Source: Caldovatus sediminis
Lineage (GTDB): Bacteria; Pseudomonadota; Alphaproteobacteria; Acetobacterales; Acetobacteraceae
Assembly (NCBI RefSeq): GCF_014644455.1
Contig: NZ_BMKS01000012.1
Span: forward strand, 1-64,000
Direction of reading: 5' to 3'
Length of the DNA stretch: 64,000 bases
The position numbers were made by a program, and so were the translations under genes. Under the pieces are notes generated by a model. The model made no database searches and had not been told where the DNA came from. It was given only the letters and a program-made list of their open reading frames with translations. Below, in pieces: positions 35,184 to 43,666 of the stretch; the stretch's first letter is position 1, and each line of letters begins with the position of its first letter.

Positions 35184-36599
35184 TCAGCCGCGCCGCGGCA
35201 CCCCTTCCTCGCCCAGGTCCCACCACAGCCCGGCGAAGGCGGCGATGCCCTCGCGCGCCGGGGCGATCAGCAGGTGCTCGTCGGGGCCGTGCTGCTTGCA
35301 GCCGTTGTAGCTGTGCGGCACCCAGACCAGCGGCACGCCGAGATGCTCGACGAACACGTCGCCCGGCAGGCCGCCCGAGGCGTTGGGGATGATCTGCACG
35401 CGCTTGCCGAGGCTGCGATGCATGCTCGCCTGCGCCCAGCGCACCCAGGGGTGGTCGGGATCGGTGCGGCTCGCCGCCATGCGGATGCCGGCGTTCTCGA
35501 TCCGCACCATCGGGAATCCCTGCGCGTCGAGATGCGCGCGCAGCGCCGGGACGAAGCCCGCCGGGTCGGTGTCCACGGTGTAGCGGATCTGGCAGTGGGC
35601 GCGCGCGTCGGGGGCGACGGCGTTGACCGGGTTCTCCGGGCGGCCGGAGACCATCGCCAGCACGATGAAGGAGTTCCAGCCGTAGATCTTCTCGGCCGGC
35701 GTCAGGCCGGGCTCGCCCCAGCCGGGATCGATCGTCGCCGCCTCGCCGCCGCCGCCGACCGGGCAGCCCTTCAGCACCGCCTTCACCGCCGGCGGCACGC
35801 CGCCCGCGGGCAGCCAGCCGCGCACCAGGATCCGCCCGTTGCGGTCCATGATGCTGCCGAGCGCGTGCGCGAGGAGGATCGCGGGGTCGGTGGTCAGGCC
35901 GCCCCAATGGCCGGAATGCACGCCGCCCTCGCGCAGCCGGACGGCGAGGTCGAAATGGAAGCTGCCGCGCGTGCCGGTGGCGATGGTCGGCACCTCGGGC
36001 TCGACGCGCGGGCCGTCGGAGGCGATGAGCACGTCGGCGGCAAGCTCCCGCGCATGGGCGGCGACGAACTCGCGCAGGCCCTTCGAGCCGCGCTCCTCCG
36101 CCGTCTCGAGCACGATCTTGACGTTGAAGCCGAGCCGGCCGCCGCGCTCGGCCAGCACCGCCTCGAGCGCGGCGAGGTTCAGCGCGTGCTGGCCCTTGTT
36201 GTCGGCGGTGCCGCGGCCGTACCAGCGGTCGCCCTCCTCCGTCAGCGTCCACGGCCTCAGGCCGGCGCGCCACTGGTCGTCGAGGCCGCGCACGGTGTCG
36301 CCGTGGCCGTAGAGCAGCACGGTCGGCCGCGCCGGGTCCTCGATGCGCTCGGCGGTGAGGATCGGCCCGAAGCCGGGCAGCGGGTTGGGGTGGATGGCGG
36401 CGCGGAAGCCGAGACGCTCGACCCAGGGACGGATGGCGCCGTCGAGGTAGCGGTGCAGCTCGGCCTCGCGCCCCTCCTCCTGCGCGGTGGAGGGGATGGC
36501 GATCAGCTCGGCGAGCAGGGCCCTGAAGCCGGCGTCCTGCGCGGTCTCGCCGTCGAAGAAGCGCCTGGCGCGCGCGATCGCGCCCTCGCGGCTGGCCAT
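35184..36599 (-). CDS. M20-family metallopeptidase (dipeptidase/deacylase)
   Basis: This is a 471-residue zinc hydrolase of the M20 (ArgE/DapE/CPG2) family. Metal ligands are visible: LLYGHGDTV (His, catalytic Asp), GRGTADNKGQ (bridging Asp), ETAEERGS (catalytic Glu and ligand Glu), SDGPR (Asp) and a C-terminal QHGPDEH (His). The length and the inserted dimerisation domain (about 215-380) fit dipeptidases such as carnosinase-like PepV or CNDP. The peptide or acyl-amino acid substrate cannot be read from the sequence. Start at 36599 with GAAGGGGGCG upstream. Confidence 0.88.
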   Translation of the reverse strand: MASREGAIARARRFFDGETAQDAGFRALLAELIAIPSTAQEEGREAELHRYLDGAIRPWVERLGFRAAIHPNPLPGFGPILTAERIEDPARPTVLLYGHGDTVRGLDDQWRAGLRPWTLTEEGDRWYGRGTADNKGQHALNLAALEAVLAERGGRLGFNVKIVLETAEERGSKGLREFVAAHARELAADVLIASDGPRVEPEVPTIATGTRGSFHFDLAVRLREGGVHSGHWGGLTTDPAILLAHALGSIMDRNGRILVRGWLPAGGVPPAVKAVLKGCPVGGGGEAATIDPGWGEPGLTPAEKIYGWNSFIVLAMVSGRPENPVNAVAPDARAHCQIRYTVDTDPAGFVPALRAHLDAQGFPMVRIENAGIRMAASRTDPDHPWVRWAQASMHRSLGKRVQIIPNASGGLPGDVFVEHLGVPLVWVPHSYNGCKQHGPDEHLLIAPAREGIAAFAGLWWDLGEEGVPRRG

Positions 36600-36717
36600 G
36601 TCGGTCTTCGCCCCCTTCGGTGTCGCGCGACGAGGATGGGCGGCGCCGATGCGGCCGTCCAGGGGCGCCCCCGTGCCGCCCGCCTCGCCCGGCGCGGCGC
36701 CCGGGGCCGTTCTCGCT

Positions 36718-36733
36718 CGGCCGTTTCCGGCCG
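36718..36733 (-). terminator. Hairpin CGGCCG-TTTC-CGGCCG
   Basis: A perfect 6-bp stem with a tetraloop lies 25 bases past the stop codon of the 112-residue secreted protein. The same type of hairpin (stem around TTTC or GAAA) occurs at 16584-16600 and 19302-19317. No T-run follows. Confidence 0.4.
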
Positions 36734-36757
36734 TCCGCGCTCCGCGCCGGGCCGCCT

Positions 36758-37096
36758 TCAGCGCGTGCGCGCGGGCGCCGCCGCACCGCCGCGGCCGGTG
36801 CCCAGCGTCGCCGCCAGGGCCGCGGCGACCGCCGCCGACAGCAGCGACTGCCCGGTGACGCCGAGGCCGGGCTCATCAGGCGGTTCGAACAGGCTCGACT
36901 GGGTCCATCCCGCGGCCGGAGGCGCGGACGCCGCGGGGACGGGGCGGGGCGCGAGGCGCGGCTGCGGCATGCCGCGGGCAGCGACCACCACCTCCGCTTC
37001 CTCCGGCACGACGAGCGTGCGGAGCTGCTGCGCGGCCGCCCCGGCGGGGGCGAGCAGCGCGAGGGCCAGCACGGGGCACAAGAGTCGAGTCATCAT
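36758..37096 (-). CDS. Small secreted protein, unknown function
   Basis: This 112-residue protein starts MMTRLLCPVLALALLAPAGA and should be cut after AAA-QQ, giving a secreted or periplasmic product. The mature part is proline- and alanine-rich with a hydrophobic stretch near the C-terminus (LLSAAVAAALAATLG) that may be a membrane anchor. No family is recognised. A GTG at 37099 and ATGs at 37096 and 37093 are consecutive in frame; no Shine-Dalgarno sequence is visible. It is followed by a hairpin and lies between maiA and the M20 peptidase gene on the same strand. Confidence 0.6.
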   Translation of the reverse strand: MMTRLLCPVLALALLAPAGAAAQQLRTLVVPEEAEVVVAARGMPQPRLAPRPVPAASAPPAAGWTQSSLFEPPDEPGLGVTGQSLLSAAVAAALAATLGTGRGGAAAPARTR

Positions 37097-37164
37097 CACG
37101 GCACCGTGATGAGAAACCCAAGTCGCGTCCAATGCAAGCGGAGATTGCGGCCGACCGCGGGATG

Positions 37165-37800
37165 CTACTCGGAGTCCGGCTGGCGCTCCGGGGCCGCCGC
37201 GGCGAAGGCGGGCAGGGTGAGGCAGGCGGCCTCCGCGGCGAGCAGCCGCGGCAGGGGCGTGAGGTCCACCCCGAAGCGTCGCGCGTTGAACAGCTGCGGT
37301 ACGAGGCAGATATCCGCCAGGCCGGGCTGGTCGCCGAAGCAGAACGGGCCGGCGCGCTCGCCCTGCAGCAGCGCTTGGCAGGCGGCGAGGCCTTCGGCGA
37401 TCACCGTGCGCGCCCACGCGTTCACCTGCTCCTCGCCGTGGCCGAGCGCGCGCAGCCGGTTCAGCACCTTGAGGTTCTGCACCGGATGGATGTCCGCGGC
37501 GATCGCCAGGGAGAAGGCACGTACGCGCGCACGCCCCACCGGGTCGCGCGGTAGCAGCGGGGGGTCCGGATGGATCTCCTCGAGGTACTCGCAGATCGCG
37601 AGCGACTGGGTGAGCACGATGCCGTCGTCGAGCTCGAGCGCCGGCACGAGGCCCTGGGGATTGAGGCGCAGGAACGCCTCCGACCGCTGCTCGCCATTGC
37701 GGAGATGGACCGCGACCGGCTCGGCGGAGAGGCCCTTCAACCCGAGCGCGATGCGAACCCGCCAGGCGGCCGTGGACCGGTGGTAGCCGTGCAGTCGCAT
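37165..37800 (-). CDS. maiA: Maleylacetoacetate isomerase (zeta-class GST)
   Basis: This glutathione-dependent enzyme isomerises maleylacetoacetate to fumarylacetoacetate in tyrosine/homogentisate breakdown. The 211-residue protein has the zeta-GST motif RSTAAWRVRIAL (glutathione-activating Ser9), NPQGLVPAL, LTQSLAICEYLEE for glutathione binding, and the hallmark HPVQNLKVLNRL in the C-terminal domain. The ATG at 37800 is 6 bases from GGAGAA. Homogentisate dioxygenase and fumarylacetoacetase genes are not in the window. It sits next to an isobutyryl-CoA dehydrogenase-like gene in an amino-acid catabolic block. Confidence 0.9.
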   Translation of the reverse strand: MRLHGYHRSTAAWRVRIALGLKGLSAEPVAVHLRNGEQRSEAFLRLNPQGLVPALELDDGIVLTQSLAICEYLEEIHPDPPLLPRDPVGRARVRAFSLAIAADIHPVQNLKVLNRLRALGHGEEQVNAWARTVIAEGLAACQALLQGERAGPFCFGDQPGLADICLVPQLFNARRFGVDLTPLPRLLAAEAACLTLPAFAAAAPERQPDSE

Positions 37801-37864
37801 CACGCGTTCTCCGTGCTCCGCCTTCGTGCAGCGGCGGGGATTACGCGCGCGCAGCGATGCGACG

Positions 37865-39028
37865 TCAACGCCGACCAAGCATATGGCGTGTGATGATCAC
37901 CCGCATGATCTCGTTCGTGCCTTCTAAGATGCGATGGACACGCAGGTCGCGCACGGTCTTCTCGATTCGATAGTCGGATAGGTAGCCGTAGCCTCCCAGG
38001 AGTTGCAGCGCCTCGTCGGCCACACGCCACCCGACGTCGGTCGCGAAGCGCTTGGCCATGGCGCAGAACGCGGTCGCGTCCGGCGCCCCCGAATCGAGCC
38101 TGGCGCAGGCGCGCCAGAGCAGGCCGCGCGCCGCCTCCAGCTCGGTCGCCATGTCGGCGAGGCGGAACTGCGTCGCCTGGAAGTCGGCGATGGCGCGGCC
38201 GAAGGCGCGGCGCTCCTGCACGTAGGCCAGGGCGCGGTCGAGCGCGTCCTGCGCGCCGCCGAGCGAGCAGGCGGCGATGTTCAGCCGCCCGCCGTCGAGG
38301 CCGGCCATGGCGATGCGGAAGCCGCGGCCCGCCTCGCCGAGCAGCGCATCCTCCGCCGGCAGGCGCGCGTCCTCGAAGATCACCTGGCGCGTCGGCTGCG
38401 CGTTCCAGCCCATCTTCCTCTCCGGCGCGCCGAAGGAGAGGCCGGGCGTCTCCTTCGGGACCAGCAGGCAGGAGATGCCGTCCGGCCCGTCGCCGCCGGT
38501 GCGCGCCATGACCGCGTAGAGGTCGGCGGCGCCGGCGCCGGAGATGAACTGCTTGGCGCCGTTCAGCACGAAGTGGTCGCCGACGCGCTCGGCGCGGGTG
38601 CGCAGCGCCGCGGCGTCGGAGCCGGAGCCCGGTTCGGTCAGGCAGTAGGCGGCGACCGCCTCCATGGTGACGAGCCTCGGCAGCCAGCGCGCGCGCTGCG
38701 CCGCGGTGCCGAAGCGGTCGATCATCCAGGCGACCATGTTGTGGATGGAGAGGAAGGCGCTGACGGTCGGGCAGCCCTGCGCCAGCGCCTCGAACACCAC
38801 CGCGGCGTCGAGGCGGGTGAGGCCGGCGCCGCCCGACTCCTCGCGGACGTAGAGCGCGGCCATGCCGAGTTCGGCGGCCCGCCGCATTTCCTCGAGGGGG
38901 AAATGCTTGCGCTCGTCCCATTCCTGCGCCTTCGGGGCCAGGACGTCGCGGGCGAAGGCGAGGGCGGTCTCGCGCAGGGCGCGCGTGCCCTCGGGCAGGT
39001 CGAAGCTGGCGCTGGTGTCGAGCGGCAT
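37865..39028 (-). CDS. Isobutyryl-CoA dehydrogenase-like acyl-CoA dehydrogenase
   Basis: This 387-residue FAD enzyme of the acyl-CoA dehydrogenase family most resembles the valine-pathway isobutyryl-CoA dehydrogenase (ACAD8 branch). Characteristic segments are FLSIHNMVAWMIDRFG, YCLTEPGSGSDAAALRT, KMGWNAQPTRQVIFEDARLP and LDGGRLNIAACSLGGAQDAL. The catalytic glutamate is in RILEGTNEIMRVI near residue 375. It oxidises a branched short-chain acyl-CoA and passes electrons to ETF. An open frame continues upstream across the ior gene, but the family start and a GGGAGA ribosome-binding site support 39028. Confidence 0.9.
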   Translation of the reverse strand: MPLDTSASFDLPEGTRALRETALAFARDVLAPKAQEWDERKHFPLEEMRRAAELGMAALYVREESGGAGLTRLDAAVVFEALAQGCPTVSAFLSIHNMVAWMIDRFGTAAQRARWLPRLVTMEAVAAYCLTEPGSGSDAAALRTRAERVGDHFVLNGAKQFISGAGAADLYAVMARTGGDGPDGISCLLVPKETPGLSFGAPERKMGWNAQPTRQVIFEDARLPAEDALLGEAGRGFRIAMAGLDGGRLNIAACSLGGAQDALDRALAYVQERRAFGRAIADFQATQFRLADMATELEAARGLLWRACARLDSGAPDATAFCAMAKRFATDVGWRVADEALQLLGGYGYLSDYRIEKTVRDLRVHRILEGTNEIMRVIITRHMLGRR

Positions 39029-39141
39029 CGCTTGGGTCTCCCGACGCACCGGTATCGGGCGCTGCGGGCGGCGCGTCCAGGGCCGCGCGGGCTCCCGCCC
39101 GGACCTCGCCCGGTGGCCGGATCGCGATGCCCGGCGCGCCG

Positions 39142-42100
39142 CTACGCGGCGGCCACGGCCTCCTCGGCCGGCGCGGCCGGCGCGCGCGGCGGGGCGTCGA
39201 GGGAGGCCTCGATCGCCGCCATGCGCGCGCGCGCCCGGGCGATGTTCGCCGCCTTGACGTGCCCGAAGCCCTTGATGCCCGCCGCCGCCTCGGCCCATTC
39301 GCAGATCGTCGCATGCGTCGCGGGGGAGAGGCGGGCGAGCAGGCGCTCGATGCCGGCGCGGTACTCCTCGATCAGCGCCCGTTCGGTGCGGCGCTCCGCG
39401 GTGCGGCCGAAGGGGTCGAGCCAGGTGCCGCGCAGCACCTTGCCGTGCCGCAGCCAGCCCATGGCGCGCAGCATCCACGGGCCGAAGGCCCGCTTGCGCG
39501 GCAGGCCGGTCTCCGGATCGCGCCGCGCCAGCAGCGGCGGGGCGAGGTGCAGCTCGATCCGCCGCGTCCCGGTGAAGCCGCGGGCGAGTTCCGCCTGCCA
39601 CGCCGGGTCGGCGTGCAGCCGCGCGACCTCGTACTCGTCCTTGTAGGCCATCAGGCGGTGGAGCTGGACCGCCACGGCGCGCGCCAGCCGTTCCTCGCCT
39701 GTGCCGACCCTGGCGCCCTCCGCGGCGCGCACCCTGGCGACGAAGTCGGCGTAGCGGCGGGCATAGGCCGCGTTCTGGTAGGCGGCGAGGTCGGCGACGC
39801 GGCGCGCGATCAGCGCGTCCAGCGTCTCGGTCTCGGGCGTCGGCGCGGCGGCGGCGGATTCGTCCCAGGCCGCGGCGCGGCCGCGGTGGAACGCCTCCTG
39901 GTTGCGCTCGACCGCCGCGCCGTTGAGCGCGATCGCCCTGAGGATCGCCTCGGCCGAGACGGGGATCAGGCCGCGCTGGTAGGCGACGCCGAGCAGGAAG
40001 ACGTTGAGGTAGATCGCATCGCCCATCTCGGCGACGACCCGGCTCGCCGCCGGGATCAGCGCCATCTCGCGGCAGGCGGCGCGGAGGTTGGCGATCATGC
40101 CCGCGCGGTCGTAGCGCGTGCCGGTGTCGCGCACGAACTCCGCCGTCGGCGCGAGGTCGGCGTTCACCACCGCGACGGTGCGCCCGGCGCCGAGCATCGG
40201 CCGCGCGCTGCGGCCGTGCGCCACCACCATGTCGGCGGCGAGCAGCAGGTCCGCCTGGCCGAGCCCGATGCGCGGGCCGCGGATCGACTCCGGCGCCGCG
40301 CCGGCCCGGCCGATGCGGAGCTGCCCGAACACGCCGCCGCCCTTCTGCGCCAGGCCGAGCTGGTCCATCGCCCGGATCGGCCGGCCCTCGAGATGCGCCG
40401 CCATGGAGAGGATGGCCGAGAGCGAGAGCACGCCCTGGCCGCCGACGCCGGCGAGCAGGATGTTCCAGGCGTCGCCCTCCGCCGGCTCCGGCCGCTGCGG
40501 CTCCGGCATCGCCGCGACCGGGCCGCCGGCGGTCGCCTGCGTCTCCGGCTTCGCCGGGGTGGCGCCGATCAGCGTGACGAAGGAGGGGCAGAAGCCCTCG
40601 AGGCAGGAGTAGTCCTGGTTGCAGTTGCTCTGGTCTATCCGGCGCTTGCGGCCGAACGCGGTCTCCAGCGGCTCGACCGCGAGGCAGTTGGAGACGCGCG
40701 AGCACTCGCCGCAGTCCTCGCAGACGCGCGGGTTGATGGCGACGCGCTTCTGCGCCTGCGGCGCCAGGTCGCGCTTGCGCTTGCGCCGGCGCTCGGTGGC
40801 GCATTCCTGGTCGTAGATCAGGGCGGTGACGCCCGGCGTCTCGCGCAGCGCGCGCTGCACCGCATCCAGCCGCGAGCGGTGGTGGAAGCCGACGCCCGGC
40901 GGGATCAGCGGGTCGCCCCTGTGGCGGTCCGGGTCGTCGGAGACGATCTCGATGCGCTCGACGCCCTCGGCGCGGAGCTGGGCGGCGATGCGCGGCACCG
41001 TCGTCTCGGCGTCCGGGCGCTGGCCGCCGGTCATCGCCACCGCGCTGTTGACCAGGATCTTGTAGGTGATGTTGGCCCGGGCGGCGACCGCGGCGCGGAT
41101 CGCGAGGATGCCGGAGTGCGCGTAGGTGCCGTCGCCGAGGTTGGCGAAGACGTGCTTCTCGGTGACGAAGGGCGCCATGCCGATCCAGTTCGACCCCTCC
41201 GCCCCCATGTGGGTGAAGAGGTCGGTCTGCCGGTCCATCGTCACGGCGAGGAAGTGGCAGCCGATGCCGGCGAGCGCGTGGCTGCCCTCCGGCACGCGCG
41301 TCGAGGTGTTGTGCGGGCAGCCGGGGCAGAAATAGGGGGCGCGGAGGTGGCGCGGATCGGGCTGCGCCGCGGCGAGCGCGTCGAGCTCGGCGAGGCGCGC
41401 GCGCATGCGCTCGGTGCGGAAGGGCTCGGGCAGGCGGGCGGAGAGGGCGCGCACGATCTGCCCGGCCTCGAGCTCGGTCAGCTCGGAGAGCAGCGGTCGG
41501 CCGTTCTCGTCCCTCTTGCCGACCACGCGCGGGCGCGGGTCCGCGTGGTAGAGCGCGTCGCGGAGCTGCGGCTCGAGCAGGGCGCGGCGGTCCTCGACCA
41601 CCAGGATCTCCTCGAGGCCGCGGGCGAATTCGCGCGCCGCCTCGGCGTCGAGCGGCCAGGCGAGGCCGACCTTCCACAGCCGCAGGCCGAGCGCGCGCGC
41701 CATCTCGTCGGTGATGCCGCAGTCGAGCAGCGCCTGGCGCAGCGTCGCGTAGGCCTTGCCGCGCGCGGCGATGCCGTAGCGCGCCACGGGGCTGTCCAGA
41801 ACCACGCGGTTGAGGCCGTTGGCGCGGGCGAAGGCCACGGCGTGCGGCAGCTTGAACTCGCGCAGCCGCCGCTCCTGCGCGATCCAGTGGTCGTTGAGGC
41901 GGATGTGCAGCCCGTCCGGCGAGGGCGCGAGGCCCGGGGGCTCCACCGTCGCGTAGCGCGCCGGGTCCACGGTGACGGAGGCGGTGCCGTCCATCGTGTC
42001 GGCGACGCACTTCAGCCCGACCCAGAGGCCGGCGAAGCGGCTGAGCGCGATGCCCTTGAGGCCGAATTCCAGCACGTCGGCGACGTCGGACGGGTCGAGC

Positions 42101-42621
42101 ACCGGGATCTCGACATCCACGAAGGTGTGCTCGCAGCCCGAGGTGATGGTCGAGGACTTGGCCGAGGGGTCGTCCCCGGCGAGCGCGAGCACGCCGCCCT
42201 TCGGCGCGGTGCCGGCGGAATTGGCATGGCGCAGCGCGTCGCCGCTGCGGTCCACCCCCGGCCCCTTGCCGTACCAGATGCCGAACACGCCGTCGAACTT
42301 CGCGGTGCCGGGGTAGAGCCCGGCCTGCTGCGAGCCCCAGACCGCGGTCGCGGCCAGGTCCTCGTTCAGCCCCGGCCGGAAGACGATGTTCGCGGCCTTC
42401 AGCCGCTCCGCCTGCCGCTCCAGCTCGCGGTCGAACCCGCCGAGCGGCGAGCCGCGGTAGCCCGAGATGAAGCCCGCCGTGTTCCAGCCCAGCGCCGCGT
42501 CCATCTCGCGCCGCAGCAGCGGCAGGCGCACCAGCGCCTGGATGCCGGTCAGCAGCACGAAGTCGCCGCGCCGCGTGTAGCGGTCCTCGAGCCTCGCTTC
42601 GGGTCGCTGGATGGTGCCCAT
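39142..42621 (-). CDS. Fused indolepyruvate ferredoxin oxidoreductase (IorAB)
   Basis: This 1159-residue one-chain enzyme oxidatively decarboxylates aryl- or branched 2-oxo acids to acyl-CoA. The N-terminal part (GFISGYRGSPLGGFDREL) is the pyrimidine-binding domain. APYFCPGCPHNTSTRVPEGS and GIGCHFLA form the thiamine-diphosphate site near 430. The centre has [4Fe-4S] ligands (VCEDCGECSRVSNC and SNCNQDYSCLEGFC). The gamma domain begins at LLAGVGGQGVLSLSAILS, and the last 200 residues are the DUF6537-type tail. The fused form is common in alpha- and betaproteobacteria. Start at 42621 after GGGAGGTGGGAGG. The divergent Lrp regulator probably controls it. Confidence 0.93.
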   Translation of the reverse strand: MGTIQRPEARLEDRYTRRGDFVLLTGIQALVRLPLLRREMDAALGWNTAGFISGYRGSPLGGFDRELERQAERLKAANIVFRPGLNEDLAATAVWGSQQAGLYPGTAKFDGVFGIWYGKGPGVDRSGDALRHANSAGTAPKGGVLALAGDDPSAKSSTITSGCEHTFVDVEIPVLDPSDVADVLEFGLKGIALSRFAGLWVGLKCVADTMDGTASVTVDPARYATVEPPGLAPSPDGLHIRLNDHWIAQERRLREFKLPHAVAFARANGLNRVVLDSPVARYGIAARGKAYATLRQALLDCGITDEMARALGLRLWKVGLAWPLDAEAAREFARGLEEILVVEDRRALLEPQLRDALYHADPRPRVVGKRDENGRPLLSELTELEAGQIVRALSARLPEPFRTERMRARLAELDALAAAQPDPRHLRAPYFCPGCPHNTSTRVPEGSHALAGIGCHFLAVTMDRQTDLFTHMGAEGSNWIGMAPFVTEKHVFANLGDGTYAHSGILAIRAAVAARANITYKILVNSAVAMTGGQRPDAETTVPRIAAQLRAEGVERIEIVSDDPDRHRGDPLIPPGVGFHHRSRLDAVQRALRETPGVTALIYDQECATERRRKRKRDLAPQAQKRVAINPRVCEDCGECSRVSNCLAVEPLETAFGRKRRIDQSNCNQDYSCLEGFCPSFVTLIGATPAKPETQATAGGPVAAMPEPQRPEPAEGDAWNILLAGVGGQGVLSLSAILSMAAHLEGRPIRAMDQLGLAQKGGGVFGQLRIGRAGAAPESIRGPRIGLGQADLLLAADMVVAHGRSARPMLGAGRTVAVVNADLAPTAEFVRDTGTRYDRAGMIANLRAACREMALIPAASRVVAEMGDAIYLNVFLLGVAYQRGLIPVSAEAILRAIALNGAAVERNQEAFHRGRAAAWDESAAAAPTPETETLDALIARRVADLAAYQNAAYARRYADFVARVRAAEGARVGTGEERLARAVAVQLHRLMAYKDEYEVARLHADPAWQAELARGFTGTRRIELHLAPPLLARRDPETGLPRKRAFGPWMLRAMGWLRHGKVLRGTWLDPFGRTAERRTERALIEEYRAGIERLLARLSPATHATICEWAEAAAGIKGFGHVKAANIARARARMAAIEASLDAPPRAPAAPAEEAVAAA

Positions 42622-42648
42622 CCTCCCACCTCCCGGGCCCGTCGCCCG

Positions 42649-42665
42649 ATATGGGAAGAATATGG
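42649..42665. promoter_or_regulatory. Helically phased direct repeat between iorAB and lrp
   Basis: ATATGG occurs at 42649-42654 and again at 42660-42665, 11 bases apart, in the only AT-richer part of the 111-base divergent region. One-turn spacing suits side-by-side binding of a dimeric regulator such as the Lrp protein encoded next door. Confidence 0.3.
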
Positions 42666-42732
42666 TTGCGCCGCCAGAGGTTCCTTCCGAATTCTGTTGT
42701 GCACCGCCGAAAAGACGGAAGACGCTTCTGCC

Positions 42733-43263
42733 ATGGACCCCCACCCCGCCGCTGCGCCGCCCCGGCCGGATCCCGGGCGGCCCGGGCCGTCCCGGCCCGA
42801 CCGGCCGCGCCTGGACCAGATCGACCGGCGCATCCTGCGCGCCCTGGCCCGGCGCGCAAGGCTGACGAACGCGGAACTCGCCGAGGAGGTCGGGCTCTCG
42901 CCCTCACCCTGCTGGACGCGCGTGCGGCGGCTGGAGCAGGCGGGCATCATCAAGGGCTATGTCGCGATCCTCGACCAGGCCGCGCTCGGCCTGCCCGACA
43001 CGGTGTTCATCGAGGTCATGCTGGAGCGCCACGACCAGGAGATCCTGCGCCGCTTCGAGGAGAGCGTGGCCGCCATCCCCGAGGTGCTCGAGTGCCACCT
43101 CGTCACCGGCGAGTACGACTACGTGATCAAGGCCGCGGTCGGCGGCACCCAGGGCTACGAGGCGCTGCTGCGCGAGAAGCTCTACCGCCTGCCCGGGGTG
43201 CGCCACACCCGCACCAGCTTCGCGCTGCGCTGCCTGAAGCACAGCGTCTCCCCGGTGCCCTGA
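42733..43263 (+). CDS. Lrp/AsnC-family transcriptional regulator
   Basis: This 176-residue feast/famine regulator begins with an extra Pro-rich tail of about 25 residues. The AsnC-type helix-turn-helix follows (LDQIDRRILRALARRARLTN and AELAEEVGLSPSPCWTRVRRLEQ), then the RAM ligand-binding domain (VIKAAVGGTQGYEALLREKL). The HTH is of the Lrp type with the conserved CWTRVRRLE recognition helix. Divergent transcription from iorAB suggests it regulates that gene in response to aromatic or branched-chain amino acids. Such regulators also often control themselves. Confidence 0.93.
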   Translation: MDPHPAAAPPRPDPGRPGPSRPDRPRLDQIDRRILRALARRARLTNAELAEEVGLSPSPCWTRVRRLEQAGIIKGYVAILDQAALGLPDTVFIEVMLERHDQEILRRFEESVAAIPEVLECHLVTGEYDYVIKAAVGGTQGYEALLREKLYRLPGVRHTRTSFALRCLKHSVSPVP

Positions 43264-43301
43264 CGGGCGCGCCGCGGTCCCCCGCCCCCGGGCCGCGCCG
43301 C

Positions 43302-43499
43302 TCAGCGGACGCGGCGCTTGGCCTCGGCCTGGTCGAAGATGCGCTTGATGACGCCGTAGGCGAACAGCACGCCGAACAGCAGCAGGCCGAGGCCGAAGAT
43401 GGAGAGGCCGCTGTCCCGCGCCGCGGCCGCGGCGAACAGGCCGACCAGCGCGATCAGCGCCGAGAAGGCGAGGAAGAAGATGTTGGTCCCGGTCATCAT
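43302..43499 (-). CDS. 65-residue membrane protein coupled to ccoS
   Basis: This small protein was not recognised from any named family. Two hydrophobic stretches (about residues 7-25 and 30-50) predict a helical hairpin in the membrane, followed by a basic tail (IKRIFDQAEAKRRVR). Its ATG overlaps the ccoS stop codon (43496-43499), so it is translated as the last member of the ccoNOQPGHIS operon. That context suggests a role in cbb3 oxidase assembly or stability. The MMTG start has a second ATG at 43496. Confidence 0.7.
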   Translation of the reverse strand: MMTGTNIFFLAFSALIALVGLFAAAAARDSGLSIFGLGLLLFGVLFAYGVIKRIFDQAEAKRRVR

Positions 43500-43666
43500 C
43501 GCGCGGAGCTCCGTGGGTCGCGGCGGGTCTCGTCGTCGAAGAGGATGCGGCTCGCGGCGCCGTCGAGGTCGTCGTACTGGCGCGCGCGCAGCGTCCAGAG
43601 GAAGAAGAGCAGGCCGAGCAGGCCGAGGAACAGCGCCAGCGGCACGAGCAGGATCAGCGCGTCCAT
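43496..43666 (-). CDS. ccoS: cbb3 oxidase maturation protein CcoS/FixS
   Basis: This 56-residue single-helix membrane protein has the CcoS pattern: an N-terminal hydrophobic helix (LILLVPLALFLGLLGLLFFLWTL) followed by RARQYDDLDGAASRILFDDE, the family's conserved QYDDLxGxxxRIL motif. FixS/CcoS is needed to insert copper and haem into CcoN. It overlaps the end of ccoI by 13 bases and the next small membrane gene by 4. Confidence 0.93.
   Translation of the reverse strand: MDALILLVPLALFLGLLGLLFFLWTLRARQYDDLDGAASRILFDDETRRDPRSSAR

Noticed and set aside
37865-42907. 1680-residue leftward ORF joining the acyl-CoA dehydrogenase to a long upstream part
   Set aside because: The upstream part is a different frame of iorAB and reads as Arg/Ala-rich noise. 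The dehydrogenase starts at 39028 with a family-like N-terminus and its own ribosome-binding site.
39127-43263. 1378-residue rightward ORF ending in the Lrp regulator
   Set aside because: All but the last 176 residues are antisense to iorAB. The regulator has a clear ATG at 42733 and the usual domain length.
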